This document shows positions 8,310 to 18,485 of a stretch of 51,110 bases of DNA, in pieces. The DNA is from Desulfovirgula sp. GTDB lineage: Bacteria; Bacillota; Desulfotomaculia; Desulfotomaculales; Nap2-2B. The stretch lies in the NCBI GenBank assembly GCA_020725585.1, contig DYES01000075.1, positions 1 through 51,110 on the forward strand, given 5' to 3'. Position 1 is the stretch's first letter, and each line of letters starts with the position of its first letter. The notes below the pieces were generated by a model. That model ran no database searches, was not told the DNA's origin, and saw only the letters and a list, made by a program, of their open reading frames with translations. Both the position numbers and the translations under genes were made by a program.

Positions 8310-8839
8310 AACACTTCCGCTCCCAGAACAGACTGCATTTGCGAAAGGGCCCAGCGGTGGGCCTCCTGGTCAAAACTGGCCACCCCCTTCTGGTGCACAA
8401 TCACCCGGTAGTCGCGATTGGCCAGTTCCTCTACCGTATACAACACGCAAATATTGGTACACACTCCCACCACGTGCACTTCTTCCGGCTCCAGATCACT
8501 TAATATATTACTCAAATTGGTCCGGAAAAATCCGCTGTAGCGAGTTTTCGGCACCTTAATGACAAAGGGGTACTCCTCCACAAGGACGCGCAATTCGTCA
8601 ATCAGCTCGGCGCCGGGCGTGCCAAAAACACAGTGTTTAGGAAAACGCTTAAACTCCAGATCTTCAGGATCGTGGGCGTCCATAATAAAAACGATCGGTA
8701 AATTTGCAGCACTAAACTCTTTTACTTTCTCCCCAACGTAGGGAACAATCTGCCGGGCCGCTTCCCCGCAGGTGAGCGCCCCGTCTGGATCAATAAAGTC
8801 TTTGAGCATGTCGATGACGAGCAGCACTTTTTTAGGCAT
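8306..8839 (-). CDS. Isochorismatase-superfamily cysteine hydrolase (nicotinamidase-like)
   Basis: The 177-residue protein has the catalytic triad pattern of nicotinamidases: Asp10 (LLVIDMLKDF), Lys98 (VPKTRYSGF) and Cys131 (GVCTNICVLYT). A metal site is suggested by Asp54, His56 and His69 (MDAHDPED, FPKHC). Nicotinamidase converts nicotinamide to nicotinate for NAD recycling, but relatives hydrolyse other amides or isochorismate. The ATG follows a GGGGGTGA site. Its stop codon overlaps the proposed start of the PHP gene, so the two are probably co-translated. It diverges from the metallophosphoesterase gene. Confidence 0.85.
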   Translation of the reverse strand: MPKKVLLVIDMLKDFIDPDGALTCGEAARQIVPYVGEKVKEFSAANLPIVFIMDAHDPEDLEFKRFPKHCVFGTPGAELIDELRVLVEEYPFVIKVPKTRYSGFFRTNLSNILSDLEPEEVHVVGVCTNICVLYTVEELANRDYRVIVHQKGVASFDQEAHRWALSQMQSVLGAEVL

Positions 8840-8938
8840 AATCGGTCACCCCCGCAAAAACTTTGCGCTTAATAATCTTTATCTTTCATCCTGCTTGCCT
8901 CTTTTATTTATTCGCCCCGCCCGGCGCTTTCTCCTGCC

Positions 8939-8975
8939 GCGGACCGCTTTTGATCAAAAGCACTTTTGGGTCCGC
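8939..8975. repeat. Nested inverted repeats in a divergent intergenic region
   Basis: The 16-bp perfect palindrome GCTTTTGATCAAAAGC (8946-8961) is flanked by a second inverted repeat, GCGGACC (8939-8945) and GGTCCGC (8969-8975). It lies between the divergent nicotinamidase-like gene and the phosphoesterase gene. There is no T-run, so it is more likely a protein-binding or cruciform-forming site than a terminator. Confidence 0.6.
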
Positions 8976-9031
8976 TCCGCAATAAAATAATAAAAATAAG
9001 CAGCCGGGAGGGAACCGTAAAAATACCTGCT

Positions 9032-10471
9032 ATGAGTCCTCCTCATCGCCCGACCCTCATTAAAAATGAAGAGCTGTGCACCGTGGGCAGCGACCACGTC
9101 CTGATTACCTGGGTCACTCCGGAAGAAAATACCGATACTTCCATTTATTTTGGACAACAAAAAACAAATCTCACCAGGCTCACGTTAGAACAAAACAAAC
9201 AGTTCCACCGGGCGGAAATAAAAAATCTGCAGCCTTCCACCCGCTACTGGTACCAGGTGGAGAGCAACGGCGCGAAAGGCCCCCTGAACTCTTTTCAGAC
9301 CCTGCCCAGGCCGCCCGGAAGATACCTGTTCAGCTGCGCCCTCTTCAGCGACACCCACGTGGCCGTCGGGGACAGCGTCGAAGATTTCAACGAAATCTAC
9401 TTCGGAAAGCTTGCCGGGTATTCCAGCGACCTGCTTATCCAGTGCATCCTGGACAGTAAGCGGCGGGGCATCGATCTGGCCGTCATGACGGGTGATCTCA
9501 CCGACTCCGCCAGCCTGCCGCAGTTTCTTCTGCTGCGCGACCGCATCCTGCCCGCTTTCGGAAACACTCCTTATCTTGTCTGCATCGGCAACCACGATAA
9601 GTACGAATCCAGGTCGGGCGCGGGCCTAGGCGAGAAAGGCTTCCTGGAATACGTGGCTCGCCGGGACAGCAGTTACGCCAGGGTGACGTACGGGGATCAC
9701 CAGTTCGTTTTGCTGGATTCCGGCCAGAAGGACAATGATTGGGGATTTCTTGATGACGCACAGCTCAAGTGGCTCGAAGAAACGTTGCGGAAAAGCGGCG
9801 ACCGGCCCACTTTTCTGTTTATCCACCATCCCTGCAACGGGCCGGATTTATGGTTCGGGGTAAAAAATTTTTGGGCGCTGCAAAGCGTAATCCACCCTTT
9901 TCCGGGGGTGCAGGGCGTTTTCAGCGGGCACATGCACCGCCACCTGGTGACCACCAACCCGCTGTTCACCAGAAACCTCCCTTACGTAGAGCTTCCCGCT
10001 ACCGTTCAGTTTCCCTGCAGCTACGCCATCGTGCGGGTTTACGAAAAAGGCTTTGAATACAATGCCTACAAAGTGAGCAGACTGGATTTATCCGAAATGT
10101 CCCGGGAGCGAGTGATTCTTAAATCTGTAGGCAGCGCCCTCTACACCTGGTACGCCTTCGGGGGCGTTGGCGACCGCAGCATCGCTTACTTAAACGGAGC
10201 AATCCACCGCCCCGCCCAGTACGACCTGTCGATTACCTTAGAACACGCCAGGGCGGTGGAGTTATACAAAAAAATGCAGGCTGTCGAAGGAGCCAGTCTT
10301 GCCCCCGCCGGCGAGGCCGGCCAGTCCAGGGTTATCCTGGGGCGCTACGAATCGCTGCTTTTGGCCGCCCAGGCGCAGTGGCAAAAGGCTTTCCTCCACG
10401 GCGTCAAGGCGGCGGTCACCAGGGTGAGCAACTACGACGTTCCCGAGCAAGTCAAGCAGCACGTGGAATAA
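9032..10471 (+). CDS. Metallophosphoesterase with N-terminal fibronectin-III-like domain
   Basis: Residues about 8-95 resemble the N-terminal domain of purple acid phosphatases (ITWVTPEENTDTSIYFG, then STRYWYQV). The calcineurin-like metal motifs follow: SDTHVAVGD, MTGDLTD, GNHDK, FIHHPC and SGHMHRH. The last ~120 residues are unassigned. No signal peptide is seen, unlike most purple-acid-phosphatase relatives. The start is unsettled. ATG 9032 is the first ATG but lies 19 bases after GGGAGGG (9006-9012). A TTG at 8966 sits inside an inverted repeat and lacks a ribosome site. ATA at 9023 would have 10-base spacing. Confidence 0.8.
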   Translation: MSPPHRPTLIKNEELCTVGSDHVLITWVTPEENTDTSIYFGQQKTNLTRLTLEQNKQFHRAEIKNLQPSTRYWYQVESNGAKGPLNSFQTLPRPPGRYLFSCALFSDTHVAVGDSVEDFNEIYFGKLAGYSSDLLIQCILDSKRRGIDLAVMTGDLTDSASLPQFLLLRDRILPAFGNTPYLVCIGNHDKYESRSGAGLGEKGFLEYVARRDSSYARVTYGDHQFVLLDSGQKDNDWGFLDDAQLKWLEETLRKSGDRPTFLFIHHPCNGPDLWFGVKNFWALQSVIHPFPGVQGVFSGHMHRHLVTTNPLFTRNLPYVELPATVQFPCSYAIVRVYEKGFEYNAYKVSRLDLSEMSRERVILKSVGSALYTWYAFGGVGDRSIAYLNGAIHRPAQYDLSITLEHARAVELYKKMQAVEGASLAPAGEAGQSRVILGRYESLLLAAQAQWQKAFLHGVKAAVTRVSNYDVPEQVKQHVE

Positions 10472-10663
10472 CGGGAAACAACAACAACAGAATTACTTGT
10501 GCAAGCAGTCACATATATGTTATCATAATGATCCAGGATAATTTTACTAATTTTCCTTGGATCGTTTCTTTTTTTAAAGTAATTTTAAAGTATATTTATT
10601 TAAGCGGGGTGGGGAAAAATAAAAGAAAAAATCAAAGTCAAGGCATGTCCTAAAGGGCAGCTG

Positions 10664-11918
<1,255 letters not shown>

Positions 11919-11948
11919 CTCCTGCGGTGCTTATAGTTTATAGTGCCT

Positions 11949-11978
11949 AAATGGGGCGCTTGACGGCGCCCCATTTTA
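11949..11978 (+). terminator. Rho-independent terminator after gap
   Basis: ATGGGGCGC (11951-11959) pairs perfectly with GCGCCCCAT (11966-11974) around a 6-base loop, followed by TTTT. Two further A-T pairs extend the stem. Confidence 0.85.
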
Positions 11979-11996
11979 AGCATCAACACAGCCTCT

Positions 11997-14360
11997 TCAT
12001 TCAATTTTCTCCAGGAGCCGCAGTACCATGGAAGCCGCCTCCGCCCGCGTGACGGGTTTATCCGGCCGGAAGGTGCCGTCCGGGTAGCCGCTTACCAGCC
12101 CGGTCCTGGCGGCAAGCGCAACGGCTTCTTTTGCCCAATCCGGGAGCTGGTCCTTGAAGGCTGGCGCCGGCTGCGTCTGCGACAGCCCTTTCTGAGCGGC
12201 CGCGCGGCTCATGATGGCCGCCAGCTCCGCCCGGGTGAGGGCGTTTTGCGCGCGGAAGACGAAGCCGCCGTCGGCCGGATAGCCCTTCAAGAGCCCCGCT
12301 TTCGCGGCCTGCGCCACGGACTTTTTCGCCCAGGCCGGAATGGCGTCCTTGTCAGCAAAGGCCAGCTCAGTTTCGGACGCCTCAGGAAGCTTTAGCGCCC
12401 GCACCAGAATGGAGGCCGCCTCCGCCCTGGTGATGGTGTTGTCAGGCCGGAAGGTGCCGTCCTCGTAGCCGGAGATGACCCCCATGCCGGCCAGTTTGAC
12501 CACGGTGGCCTCCGCCCAGTGGCCGGCCATGTCCGTAAAGCGCACCGGTTGCGGCTTCGGTGCCTCCCTGGCCACGGCAAAGACGGCAAACATGGTGAGG
12601 TGGTCGACCGTAACCGCTACGGTCCCCTTATCAGCGTCCACGGTGCCCGCGAGGCGCACCCACTTGCCGGCCTTCTCGTCGTAGTAGAAGACAGCCGGCT
12701 CCTGGCCCTCGCCCAGCTTGCCCCTGTCGAAGTAGAGGGTGATGGTGATCCTGCCGGTCAGGGTGCCGTTCTTGAGGGTAACGTCCACCACCTTGCTGAG
12801 CAGGGGCATCCCTGCGCCCGCGGCCTTTTCGTCACCCACGACCTCAGCCTTGATGGCGGCGTTCGCACCGCTCACGGTCCCGGCCGGCACCTCAACCTTC
12901 ACCTTGCCGGAGATCTCGGCCACGGTGGTGGCTCCCGCCTGTACGGGCTTCTCGACTTTATCGGTAGATGGCGTTGGCGCACCGCCTCCGCCGCCACCAC
13001 CGCCGGTGGAAGCAGAAGTTACGGTGTAGGAGAATGTCGCAATTTCGCTCTGAATGCCATTCCTTTCTGCTAGAGCTTTTAGGGTAGTGCTGCTTGTTAA
13101 CGTCAATGGGGCCGTGTAAAGTTTTGACGGTGTTGAACCATCTGTGCTGTAGTAAATGCTTGCTCCTGGTTCGGCGTTCAGCACCACCTGAACACTTCCA
13201 GTGTACGTACCGGGTGCCGGTTGGGCTACGGGAGGAGCAGGGCTGTTAGCTACAGTGAAGTAGCTAAAGGAACTGACGGCAAATTCAACCACGCCGTTTT
13301 TGAGCTCTCCTCCCAGGTTCATCCACTTGTCGCCGACTAATTTGTAAGCCTTGATACGCTCACCCGTAACCCCGGTGGCAGGAAGTCGGATAGTGACCGG
13401 TTTCGCCAGGGTTACGTTTTCTATCTTAATTTCTGTAACCTGGCCTACTATGTTGGCTGCAGGAAGATTTCTTTTATCCTCCACTTGCTTTACCGTTATC
13501 TTTGCCGTTCCGCTGATGGTTCCCGGAGCGATCTCCAGCTCAACACCAGAGTTACTCCTTAACACCACTGTCCCACTGGGAGGCGGAGTAAAGTCAAATA
13601 CACCGTTATCCGGTATTTTCACCTCTACTTTTCCGTCCGGCACCGCTTGGGTAGTAAAACTAAAAGCGTACTCTTGCGCCAGGGCGTTGCCCACCAGGTC
13701 CTTCACCGCGCCGGCGGGGATGACCACACTGTAGGTGGCGTCGTAGTCAAGGTTAGCATCCGGCTTAATGGTGAGGACCTTGCCGGCCACGCCCTTGGTC
13801 ACGGCGACCGCATCGCCGGAAGCATCCTTAACCGAGATGCCGCCGTATGCAGGTCCTTCCTGCACATCCTCGCTGAAGGTGACGGTAACGGTTTTGTTCA
13901 CCGGGACGTTCGTCTGGCCGTTTTGCGGGTCGGTGAACTCCACCTCGGGCGGGACGCTGTCCCGCGGCGGCTGCGGCGGGCCGCTTACGGTAAGGTTGAC
14001 CTCTTTTACTTCACCTAGGCAAAAAATGACCGTTTCGTTAGCTCGCACCCTGCCGACCTCAAAGACCACCGTCTTTCCTTCGTCAGCAGCCGTCCCCGCA
14101 ACGGCCAGCTTTTTGCGCAGGGGTCCCGGGCTACCGTACTTGCCTGCCTCCTCCACCGTGATCCGGCCGCGCTCTGCGCCGTCTATCTTGGCCACCACCT
14201 CCGTGCCCACAGGCGCGGGCTGGCCGTCGATGGTCACCGTGCCCCAGTAGGCCGCTGGCGGTATGTCCGGCGCCTGCGCGAAAGCCATGGCGGGGAGAAA
14301 AAGCGACACGAAAAACGCCACAACAAGCCCGGCGCACTTCAAACGCAAGGCTTTTTTCAA
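11997..14360 (-). CDS. Secreted multi-domain surface protein with three C-terminal SLH domains
   Basis: The TTG at 14360 has AAGGAGG nine bases upstream and starts directly at a signal peptide (LKKALRLKCAG, hydrophobic core, AMAFAQA). The 787-residue protein then shows a Big_5 Ig-like domain (PPEVEFTDPQNGQTNVPV), two ZU5-like segments, a chitobiase C-terminal-like domain (GASIYYSTDGSTPSKLYTAP) and a run of eight glycines. Three SLH domains end it (GYEDGTFRPDNTITRAEAAS; a second near GYPADGG; GYPDGTFRPDKPVTRAEAAS). It should be anchored to the cell wall by its SLH end. A 14468 start would put 36 non-signal residues first and is rejected. It lies downstream of the Ig-repeat protein and was probably made with it. 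Confidence 0.9.
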   Translation of the reverse strand: MKKALRLKCAGLVVAFFVSLFLPAMAFAQAPDIPPAAYWGTVTIDGQPAPVGTEVVAKIDGAERGRITVEEAGKYGSPGPLRKKLAVAGTAADEGKTVVFEVGRVRANETVIFCLGEVKEVNLTVSGPPQPPRDSVPPEVEFTDPQNGQTNVPVNKTVTVTFSEDVQEGPAYGGISVKDASGDAVAVTKGVAGKVLTIKPDANLDYDATYSVVIPAGAVKDLVGNALAQEYAFSFTTQAVPDGKVEVKIPDNGVFDFTPPPSGTVVLRSNSGVELEIAPGTISGTAKITVKQVEDKRNLPAANIVGQVTEIKIENVTLAKPVTIRLPATGVTGERIKAYKLVGDKWMNLGGELKNGVVEFAVSSFSYFTVANSPAPPVAQPAPGTYTGSVQVVLNAEPGASIYYSTDGSTPSKLYTAPLTLTSSTTLKALAERNGIQSEIATFSYTVTSASTGGGGGGGGAPTPSTDKVEKPVQAGATTVAEISGKVKVEVPAGTVSGANAAIKAEVVGDEKAAGAGMPLLSKVVDVTLKNGTLTGRITITLYFDRGKLGEGQEPAVFYYDEKAGKWVRLAGTVDADKGTVAVTVDHLTMFAVFAVAREAPKPQPVRFTDMAGHWAEATVVKLAGMGVISGYEDGTFRPDNTITRAEAASILVRALKLPEASETELAFADKDAIPAWAKKSVAQAAKAGLLKGYPADGGFVFRAQNALTRAELAAIMSRAAAQKGLSQTQPAPAFKDQLPDWAKEAVALAARTGLVSGYPDGTFRPDKPVTRAEAASMVLRLLEKIE

Positions 14361-14405
14361 TAGGATATCCCTCCTTGGTTCTTTTATGCCGGCCTCTTGT
14401 GCTAA

Positions 14406-14429
14406 GGGCCGCGCCCTCCGGCGCGGCCC
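14406..14429 (-). other. Perfect 10-bp stem-loop between the two surface-protein genes
   Basis: GGGCCGCGCC and GGCGCGGCCC pair perfectly around a 4-base loop, in the gap between the Ig-repeat protein and the SLH protein. No T-run follows on the minus strand, so it may slow transcription or stabilise a processed mRNA end rather than terminate fully. Confidence 0.55.
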
Positions 14430-14468
14430 CCGCACGGAGCCGGAAATTGGAAGCCGTCCAGTCGTCAA

Positions 14469-17400
14469 TTAATCCGGGTACCTGCCCACCGTCACCGGCG
14501 TGGTGCTAAAACCGGCAAGGGTTCCAGGCGCATCCATATACACCCAATAGCCCTGGTGCGGCAAGACATTCGGGGCCGGCGCGCTAGCAGACGTCACGGC
14601 CCAGGCTGTCGGGTTGACCGCCGGGCTCACCGCCGCGCTCCACTTGTCGCGCACGGAGTAAAGGGCATCGCTTACCCCACCCGCCTGCGTAAAGCCCACG
14701 AGGTTCCACCCGGCAGCGAGCTCCTTCACCGGCGGGCTGGTGGCGGCAGAGCTCGGCGTGATCACCGCGAGGGCTGGCACACTCAGCTTGACGTAGACGG
14801 CCTCGAGGAGCTGGATGGTGTTGTTCTCCTCGGTAACCTGCACCCACCGCAAGCCTGCGGCGTCGAACTTCCAGGCGATCTCCACGGCGTCAAGGTCAAT
14901 GACGTCGCCCAGGAGAGCCTGGCCGCCCGCGAGCTGCACCGGCACGGAGAAGGTCCTCCAGCCATCCGGACCAGGCGTAAGCTCGTAGCAGGCGACTACG
15001 AGGTAGCCCTGGCCGTCGTTGTCGGCAACCACGCCCCGGGACTCGTTGCCCGAGTTGTCAACGGCCACCACCTTGAACTGGACGCGGTCTTTGCCGAGGA
15101 CGAACCCGTCCGCAAGGTTCACGACAAAGGCCACATCGTCGGCGGGTTCGCAACTGTAAGTATCATCATCCCCGAAGCTTACCGGCGCCCAGCCCTCCTC
15201 ACCGTAGGGGGCCACGAAGACCTGCACGCCCTCGAGGTCCGTATCTTCCGGGGCGGTGAAGCTCAACCGGAAGCTGCCGGGACCGGGAGCATAGGCAACC
15301 GCCAGGTTCTCCACCTCACCAGGCGTAGTGGTGTCCGGAGCCGGTACCGGCTGCACCGTCAGCTTCGCGGAGCCTTCCAGACCGGTGGTCCTGGCCGTGA
15401 TGGTCACCTCACCATCCGTGCTGTCCTTGTAGTAGGCGGTGGCGGAGCTTTGGCCGGCGGCGACATCGACCTGCGTGATCTGCTTGCCGCTCTCGTCCTC
15501 GAACCGCCCGGTGTTCGAAGAGGAGCTCAGCACCATGGTGAGAGGCGAACCACTAACAACCACGGGGTTGTCAAACTGGTCCACGACGGTAAATGTGATT
15601 TGAGCCTTCTCATTTACCACTACCGAGTTGTCTGCTTCAACGGCGATCTTTGCTGGCTCGGCAGGAACGACGTTGATGGTGCCTTCAGCAGGGTCGAGAC
15701 CAGGGGCGCTGGCCGTTATCGTCTGGGTGCCGGCCTTCGTGTCGTAGTAGTAGACCGCGGCCTCGCTCTCGCCCTGTTTGATGGTCACGGAGCTAATCTC
15801 GTTCCCTCCCTCAGCCTCGTCATAGAACTTGCCGGTGGGTGATGCTGTCTCCAGGCTCACCTCGAGGTCGGCGCTCTGGACCACCGGGTTGCCGTACTGG
15901 TCGGTCACCTTAACCGTCACCGCTCCGGTCGTGCCCGCGGTGATTGACCCTGCGGTGATGCTCAGCACGTTAGCCACCTGGCCGGCCGGGCGCACGGTGA
16001 CGGACTTGGTGCCTTGAACGTCAAAGCTGGTCGTTCCTTGTACCCCAACGTGAGCAGTAGCCGTAACCGTGTTCGCCCCAACGCTCGTGGGCCGGTAGTA
16101 GACGGCGGCCTCGCTCACGCCCTGGGCAATGGTCACGCTGTTAACGTTGGTTCCGCCGACGAGGCTGGTGTAGAACTCGCCGTCTTTGCCGTCCGTCAGG
16201 CTCACGGTCGTCTCCTGGGCCACGGCGTAGGGCTGGCCGTACTGGTCCAGCAGCTTGATGTTCAAGGGCAGGCGCAGGTTGACCTCGACGGAGTCATCGC
16301 CGGCGATCTCAAACCTCTCCGGGCGCGGGCCCATGAGCGTGACTGGTGTCTCACCAGTAACGGCACCGTCAGTGGCAGTAGCTGTAATTTTAATGTTCTT
16401 CTGCACGCCGTCCTCGGGCCGCAGCTTGTCGTAGTAGTAGACGGTCACGCTGGAGGCGCCGGCAGGGATGGTTACCGTTGTGATAGCCGTGTCGCTTGTA
16501 GCGTCGGCGTAGAACTTGACGTTGCTAGTATCAGAAGTGGATTCAAGGCTCACCTCAAGGTCGCTCGACTGCGGCACCGGGTTGTTGTACTGGTCCTGCG
16601 CCTCGATGGTTACCGCCGTGCGCTGGTCAGAGTTGATCTCCACAACACCCTCAGTAGCCGGATAGGCGTCGGCCACCTTGACCACGAAGTGATGGTTGGC
16701 AGCAGGCACGATCTTGAACTCCGCCGTGGCGGAAAGCGCCGGGTCTGTGATGCTGGCGGAAATGGTCACCTTGTCGGACGCCTTTGTGTCACCAAACTCG
16801 AAAGAGAACTGGCTTTGTCCTTCGTAAATCGTGCCAGTGGCCTTGAGCTTGTCTTGCGAATCTTGAGTGGCGCCATTGCGCCACACTACCGTGCCGGCAT
16901 TTGCGCCGGAAGCGGTCAGGCTTACAGTGTAATTTTTATCGGCAGGGAACGGGTTGCCGTAGGCGTCCCGGAGCTGGAGGGTGAAGCCCACGGGATCTCC
17001 CGCTGTGAGCTGGGTACGCGGCTCGACGAACACCAGCTTGGCCAAATCGCCGCATGGGTCAACAGTAATGGTGATAGCACTCGGGTTGGACAGGTTTTTG
17101 TCATTCGCTACTGCGATGGTTACGTCCTCCGCCTCCGTGTCCTTCAGGTAGGCGGTACCGCCGGTATTGCCTTTGGTGATAACGAGCTTATTCTCCGTTA
17201 GCTCCTGGGTCGCCGCGGAGTCAGAGTAAAGCTTGGCGGAGTATACGGCAGTGGCGACGGTCTCTGTAAGTGTAAATTCTAGCGTTAGGTCGCTATCCAT
17301 CGTGGTTACATTGCCGTAAACGTCCTGGATGACGCAGTTAACCGGTACAACCTGGTTGGCGACGAACTTAGTTCCGCTCTGCGGCTCCGTGATGACTATC

Positions 17401-17906
17401 TTCGCCGCCTCGGCCGGCTCGATGGTAACGCTGCCGTAAGCGGTGGTCGTGTCCACCGTGGTCCTCACGGCAAACTGGTAGCTGCCCGCTGTAGTCGGGT
17501 TCTTTCCTCCGGCAAACTCCACGGTCACCTCGCCGCCCGGGGGCACGGTCAGCTCGGCCGGAACACCAACTCTAAAAATGTTGCCGAGCCTATTCACCCC
17601 GGCCGGCTGGTACACCTCTCCCTCGTACACGATGCCAGGAACGGTTGCGTTGCTTACATCGTACCCGCTGGGGAAGGTGACGACAATCTCGTCGCCCGGC
17701 TCAAGGCCGCTCGTGGCGTCGAAGGCAACGGTGTAGCCGACGTTCGTGGCTCCGGCCTTGAGATTGTCAGCCATGACGCTGACGTTCCCGACCTGGCCCG
17801 CCATCGCCGGCACCGCCGGCAAAAGCGTCAGGAGCATGGCCAGCAGGGCCAGGACGGAAACGGCCTTCCTGGAAACGAAGAACTTGCTCTTGCCCATCAA
17901 AATCAC
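14469..17906 (-). CDS. Large secreted protein with Ig/invasin-like repeats, no SLH domain
   Basis: The 1145-residue protein has a signal peptide (MGKSKFFVSRKAVSVLALLA to AMAG). At least five repeats of about 90-100 residues follow, each with a DQYGNPV-type motif (LRDAYGNPF, QDQYNNPV, LDQYGQPY, TDQYGNPV, VDQFDNPV) and often a TITA/TVTAT strand. These are Ig-like invasin/intimin-type domains. A fibronectin-III-like region (PGEVENLAVAY) and a C-terminal module (GWNLVGFTQAGG to HQGYWVYMD) end the protein. There is no SLH domain or LPXTG anchor. GTG 17906 follows AGGAGG by 12 bases. It could be an S-layer or sheath component. That role is inference. Confidence 0.85.
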   Translation of the reverse strand: MILMGKSKFFVSRKAVSVLALLAMLLTLLPAVPAMAGQVGNVSVMADNLKAGATNVGYTVAFDATSGLEPGDEIVVTFPSGYDVSNATVPGIVYEGEVYQPAGVNRLGNIFRVGVPAELTVPPGGEVTVEFAGGKNPTTAGSYQFAVRTTVDTTTAYGSVTIEPAEAAKIVITEPQSGTKFVANQVVPVNCVIQDVYGNVTTMDSDLTLEFTLTETVATAVYSAKLYSDSAATQELTENKLVITKGNTGGTAYLKDTEAEDVTIAVANDKNLSNPSAITITVDPCGDLAKLVFVEPRTQLTAGDPVGFTLQLRDAYGNPFPADKNYTVSLTASGANAGTVVWRNGATQDSQDKLKATGTIYEGQSQFSFEFGDTKASDKVTISASITDPALSATAEFKIVPAANHHFVVKVADAYPATEGVVEINSDQRTAVTIEAQDQYNNPVPQSSDLEVSLESTSDTSNVKFYADATSDTAITTVTIPAGASSVTVYYYDKLRPEDGVQKNIKITATATDGAVTGETPVTLMGPRPERFEIAGDDSVEVNLRLPLNIKLLDQYGQPYAVAQETTVSLTDGKDGEFYTSLVGGTNVNSVTIAQGVSEAAVYYRPTSVGANTVTATAHVGVQGTTSFDVQGTKSVTVRPAGQVANVLSITAGSITAGTTGAVTVKVTDQYGNPVVQSADLEVSLETASPTGKFYDEAEGGNEISSVTIKQGESEAAVYYYDTKAGTQTITASAPGLDPAEGTINVVPAEPAKIAVEADNSVVVNEKAQITFTVVDQFDNPVVVSGSPLTMVLSSSSNTGRFEDESGKQITQVDVAAGQSSATAYYKDSTDGEVTITARTTGLEGSAKLTVQPVPAPDTTTPGEVENLAVAYAPGPGSFRLSFTAPEDTDLEGVQVFVAPYGEEGWAPVSFGDDDTYSCEPADDVAFVVNLADGFVLGKDRVQFKVVAVDNSGNESRGVVADNDGQGYLVVACYELTPGPDGWRTFSVPVQLAGGQALLGDVIDLDAVEIAWKFDAAGLRWVQVTEENNTIQLLEAVYVKLSVPALAVITPSSAATSPPVKELAAGWNLVGFTQAGGVSDALYSVRDKWSAAVSPAVNPTAWAVTSASAPAPNVLPHQGYWVYMDAPGTLAGFSTTPVTVGRYPD

Positions 17907-17986
17907 GTTCTTTCTTATCCTCCTCTCTTAGTCAAGGTGACTTTTAGACACTACCTGTATAAACGATGCCTTTTGCGCCGCTTTTT

Positions 17987-18238
17987 TCAGCCACCAGAGC
18001 TCTCCTCTTCCGGCTCACCTTCCTCCAATCGCATATCGTGATAATCCTGGCCAAAAAAAAGTTCGTCCACGGTGACGCCGAAGAAGTCGGCCAGCTTCTT
18101 TTCCACCTCCTTCCTTGGGTGGCGGCGACCGGATTCGATCATGGCGTAGGAGCTCTGGCTGATCCCTACGGCCTCGGCCACCCGCTTCTGGGTGAGGCCC
18201 ATCTTGAGCCTCAAGCGGTACATTTTCTCGTTCCTCAC
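17987..18238 (-). CDS. XRE-family HTH transcriptional regulator, short
   Basis: The protein of about 83 residues is one Cro/C1-type helix-turn-helix (YRLRLKMGLTQKRVAEAVGIS, then YAMIESGRRHP and LADFFGVTVDELFFG) with an acidic tail. GTG 18238 is preferred, with AAAGGG about 8 bases upstream. A GTG at 18247 overlaps that site. It diverges from a second XRE gene over an intergenic region with three related palindromes, so cross-control is likely. It lies upstream of the surface-protein genes on the same strand, which makes it a candidate regulator of them. Confidence 0.83.
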   Translation of the reverse strand: MRNEKMYRLRLKMGLTQKRVAEAVGISQSSYAMIESGRRHPRKEVEKKLADFFGVTVDELFFGQDYHDMRLEEGEPEEESSGG

Positions 18239-18337
18239 CGCGCTCACCCTTTAGCCATTCTCACTAAAACCCCCTTTAAGGCATCCACTTTCTTGCAACA
18301 GCAAGAACCCCACCTCCGCCGTCACTAGCAAAATTTA

Positions 18338-18463
18338 ATCACGTAATGCGATTAATGTCAAGAGGGAAAGTATAAAAATTCCCTATTTTGGTTTAAATCA
18401 TAAAAAGTATATATCACAAATCGTGAATTATGAATACTTGCCGTTGCATCACGAAACGTGCTA
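18338..18463. promoter_or_regulatory. Three copies of an XRE-type operator
   Basis: ATCACGTAATGCGATT (18338-18353), ATCACAAATCGTGAAT (18413-18428) and ATCACGAAACGTGCTA (18448-18463) share the partly palindromic form TCACnnAnnCGTG. The first copy is the most degenerate. The second and third are 35 bases apart, and the last ends 22 bases before the downstream XRE start. Multiple operators between divergent Cro/C1 regulators are the classic arrangement for auto-repression. Confidence 0.65.
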
Positions 18464-18485
18464 AGCTTTTAGCGAGGTGACCCTG

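Noticed and set aside
10378-10653. 91-codon plus-strand frame between the phosphoesterase and the amphi-Trp gene
   Set aside because: Overlaps the phosphoesterase end in another frame with AT-rich intergenic translation and no ribosome site.
14556-17201. Long open frames (428 and 395 codons) on the plus strand, opposite the Ig-repeat protein
   Set aside because: They are antisense to a clear signal-peptide protein with repeats, lack ribosome sites and recognisable domains, and follow from its GC-rich codon pattern.
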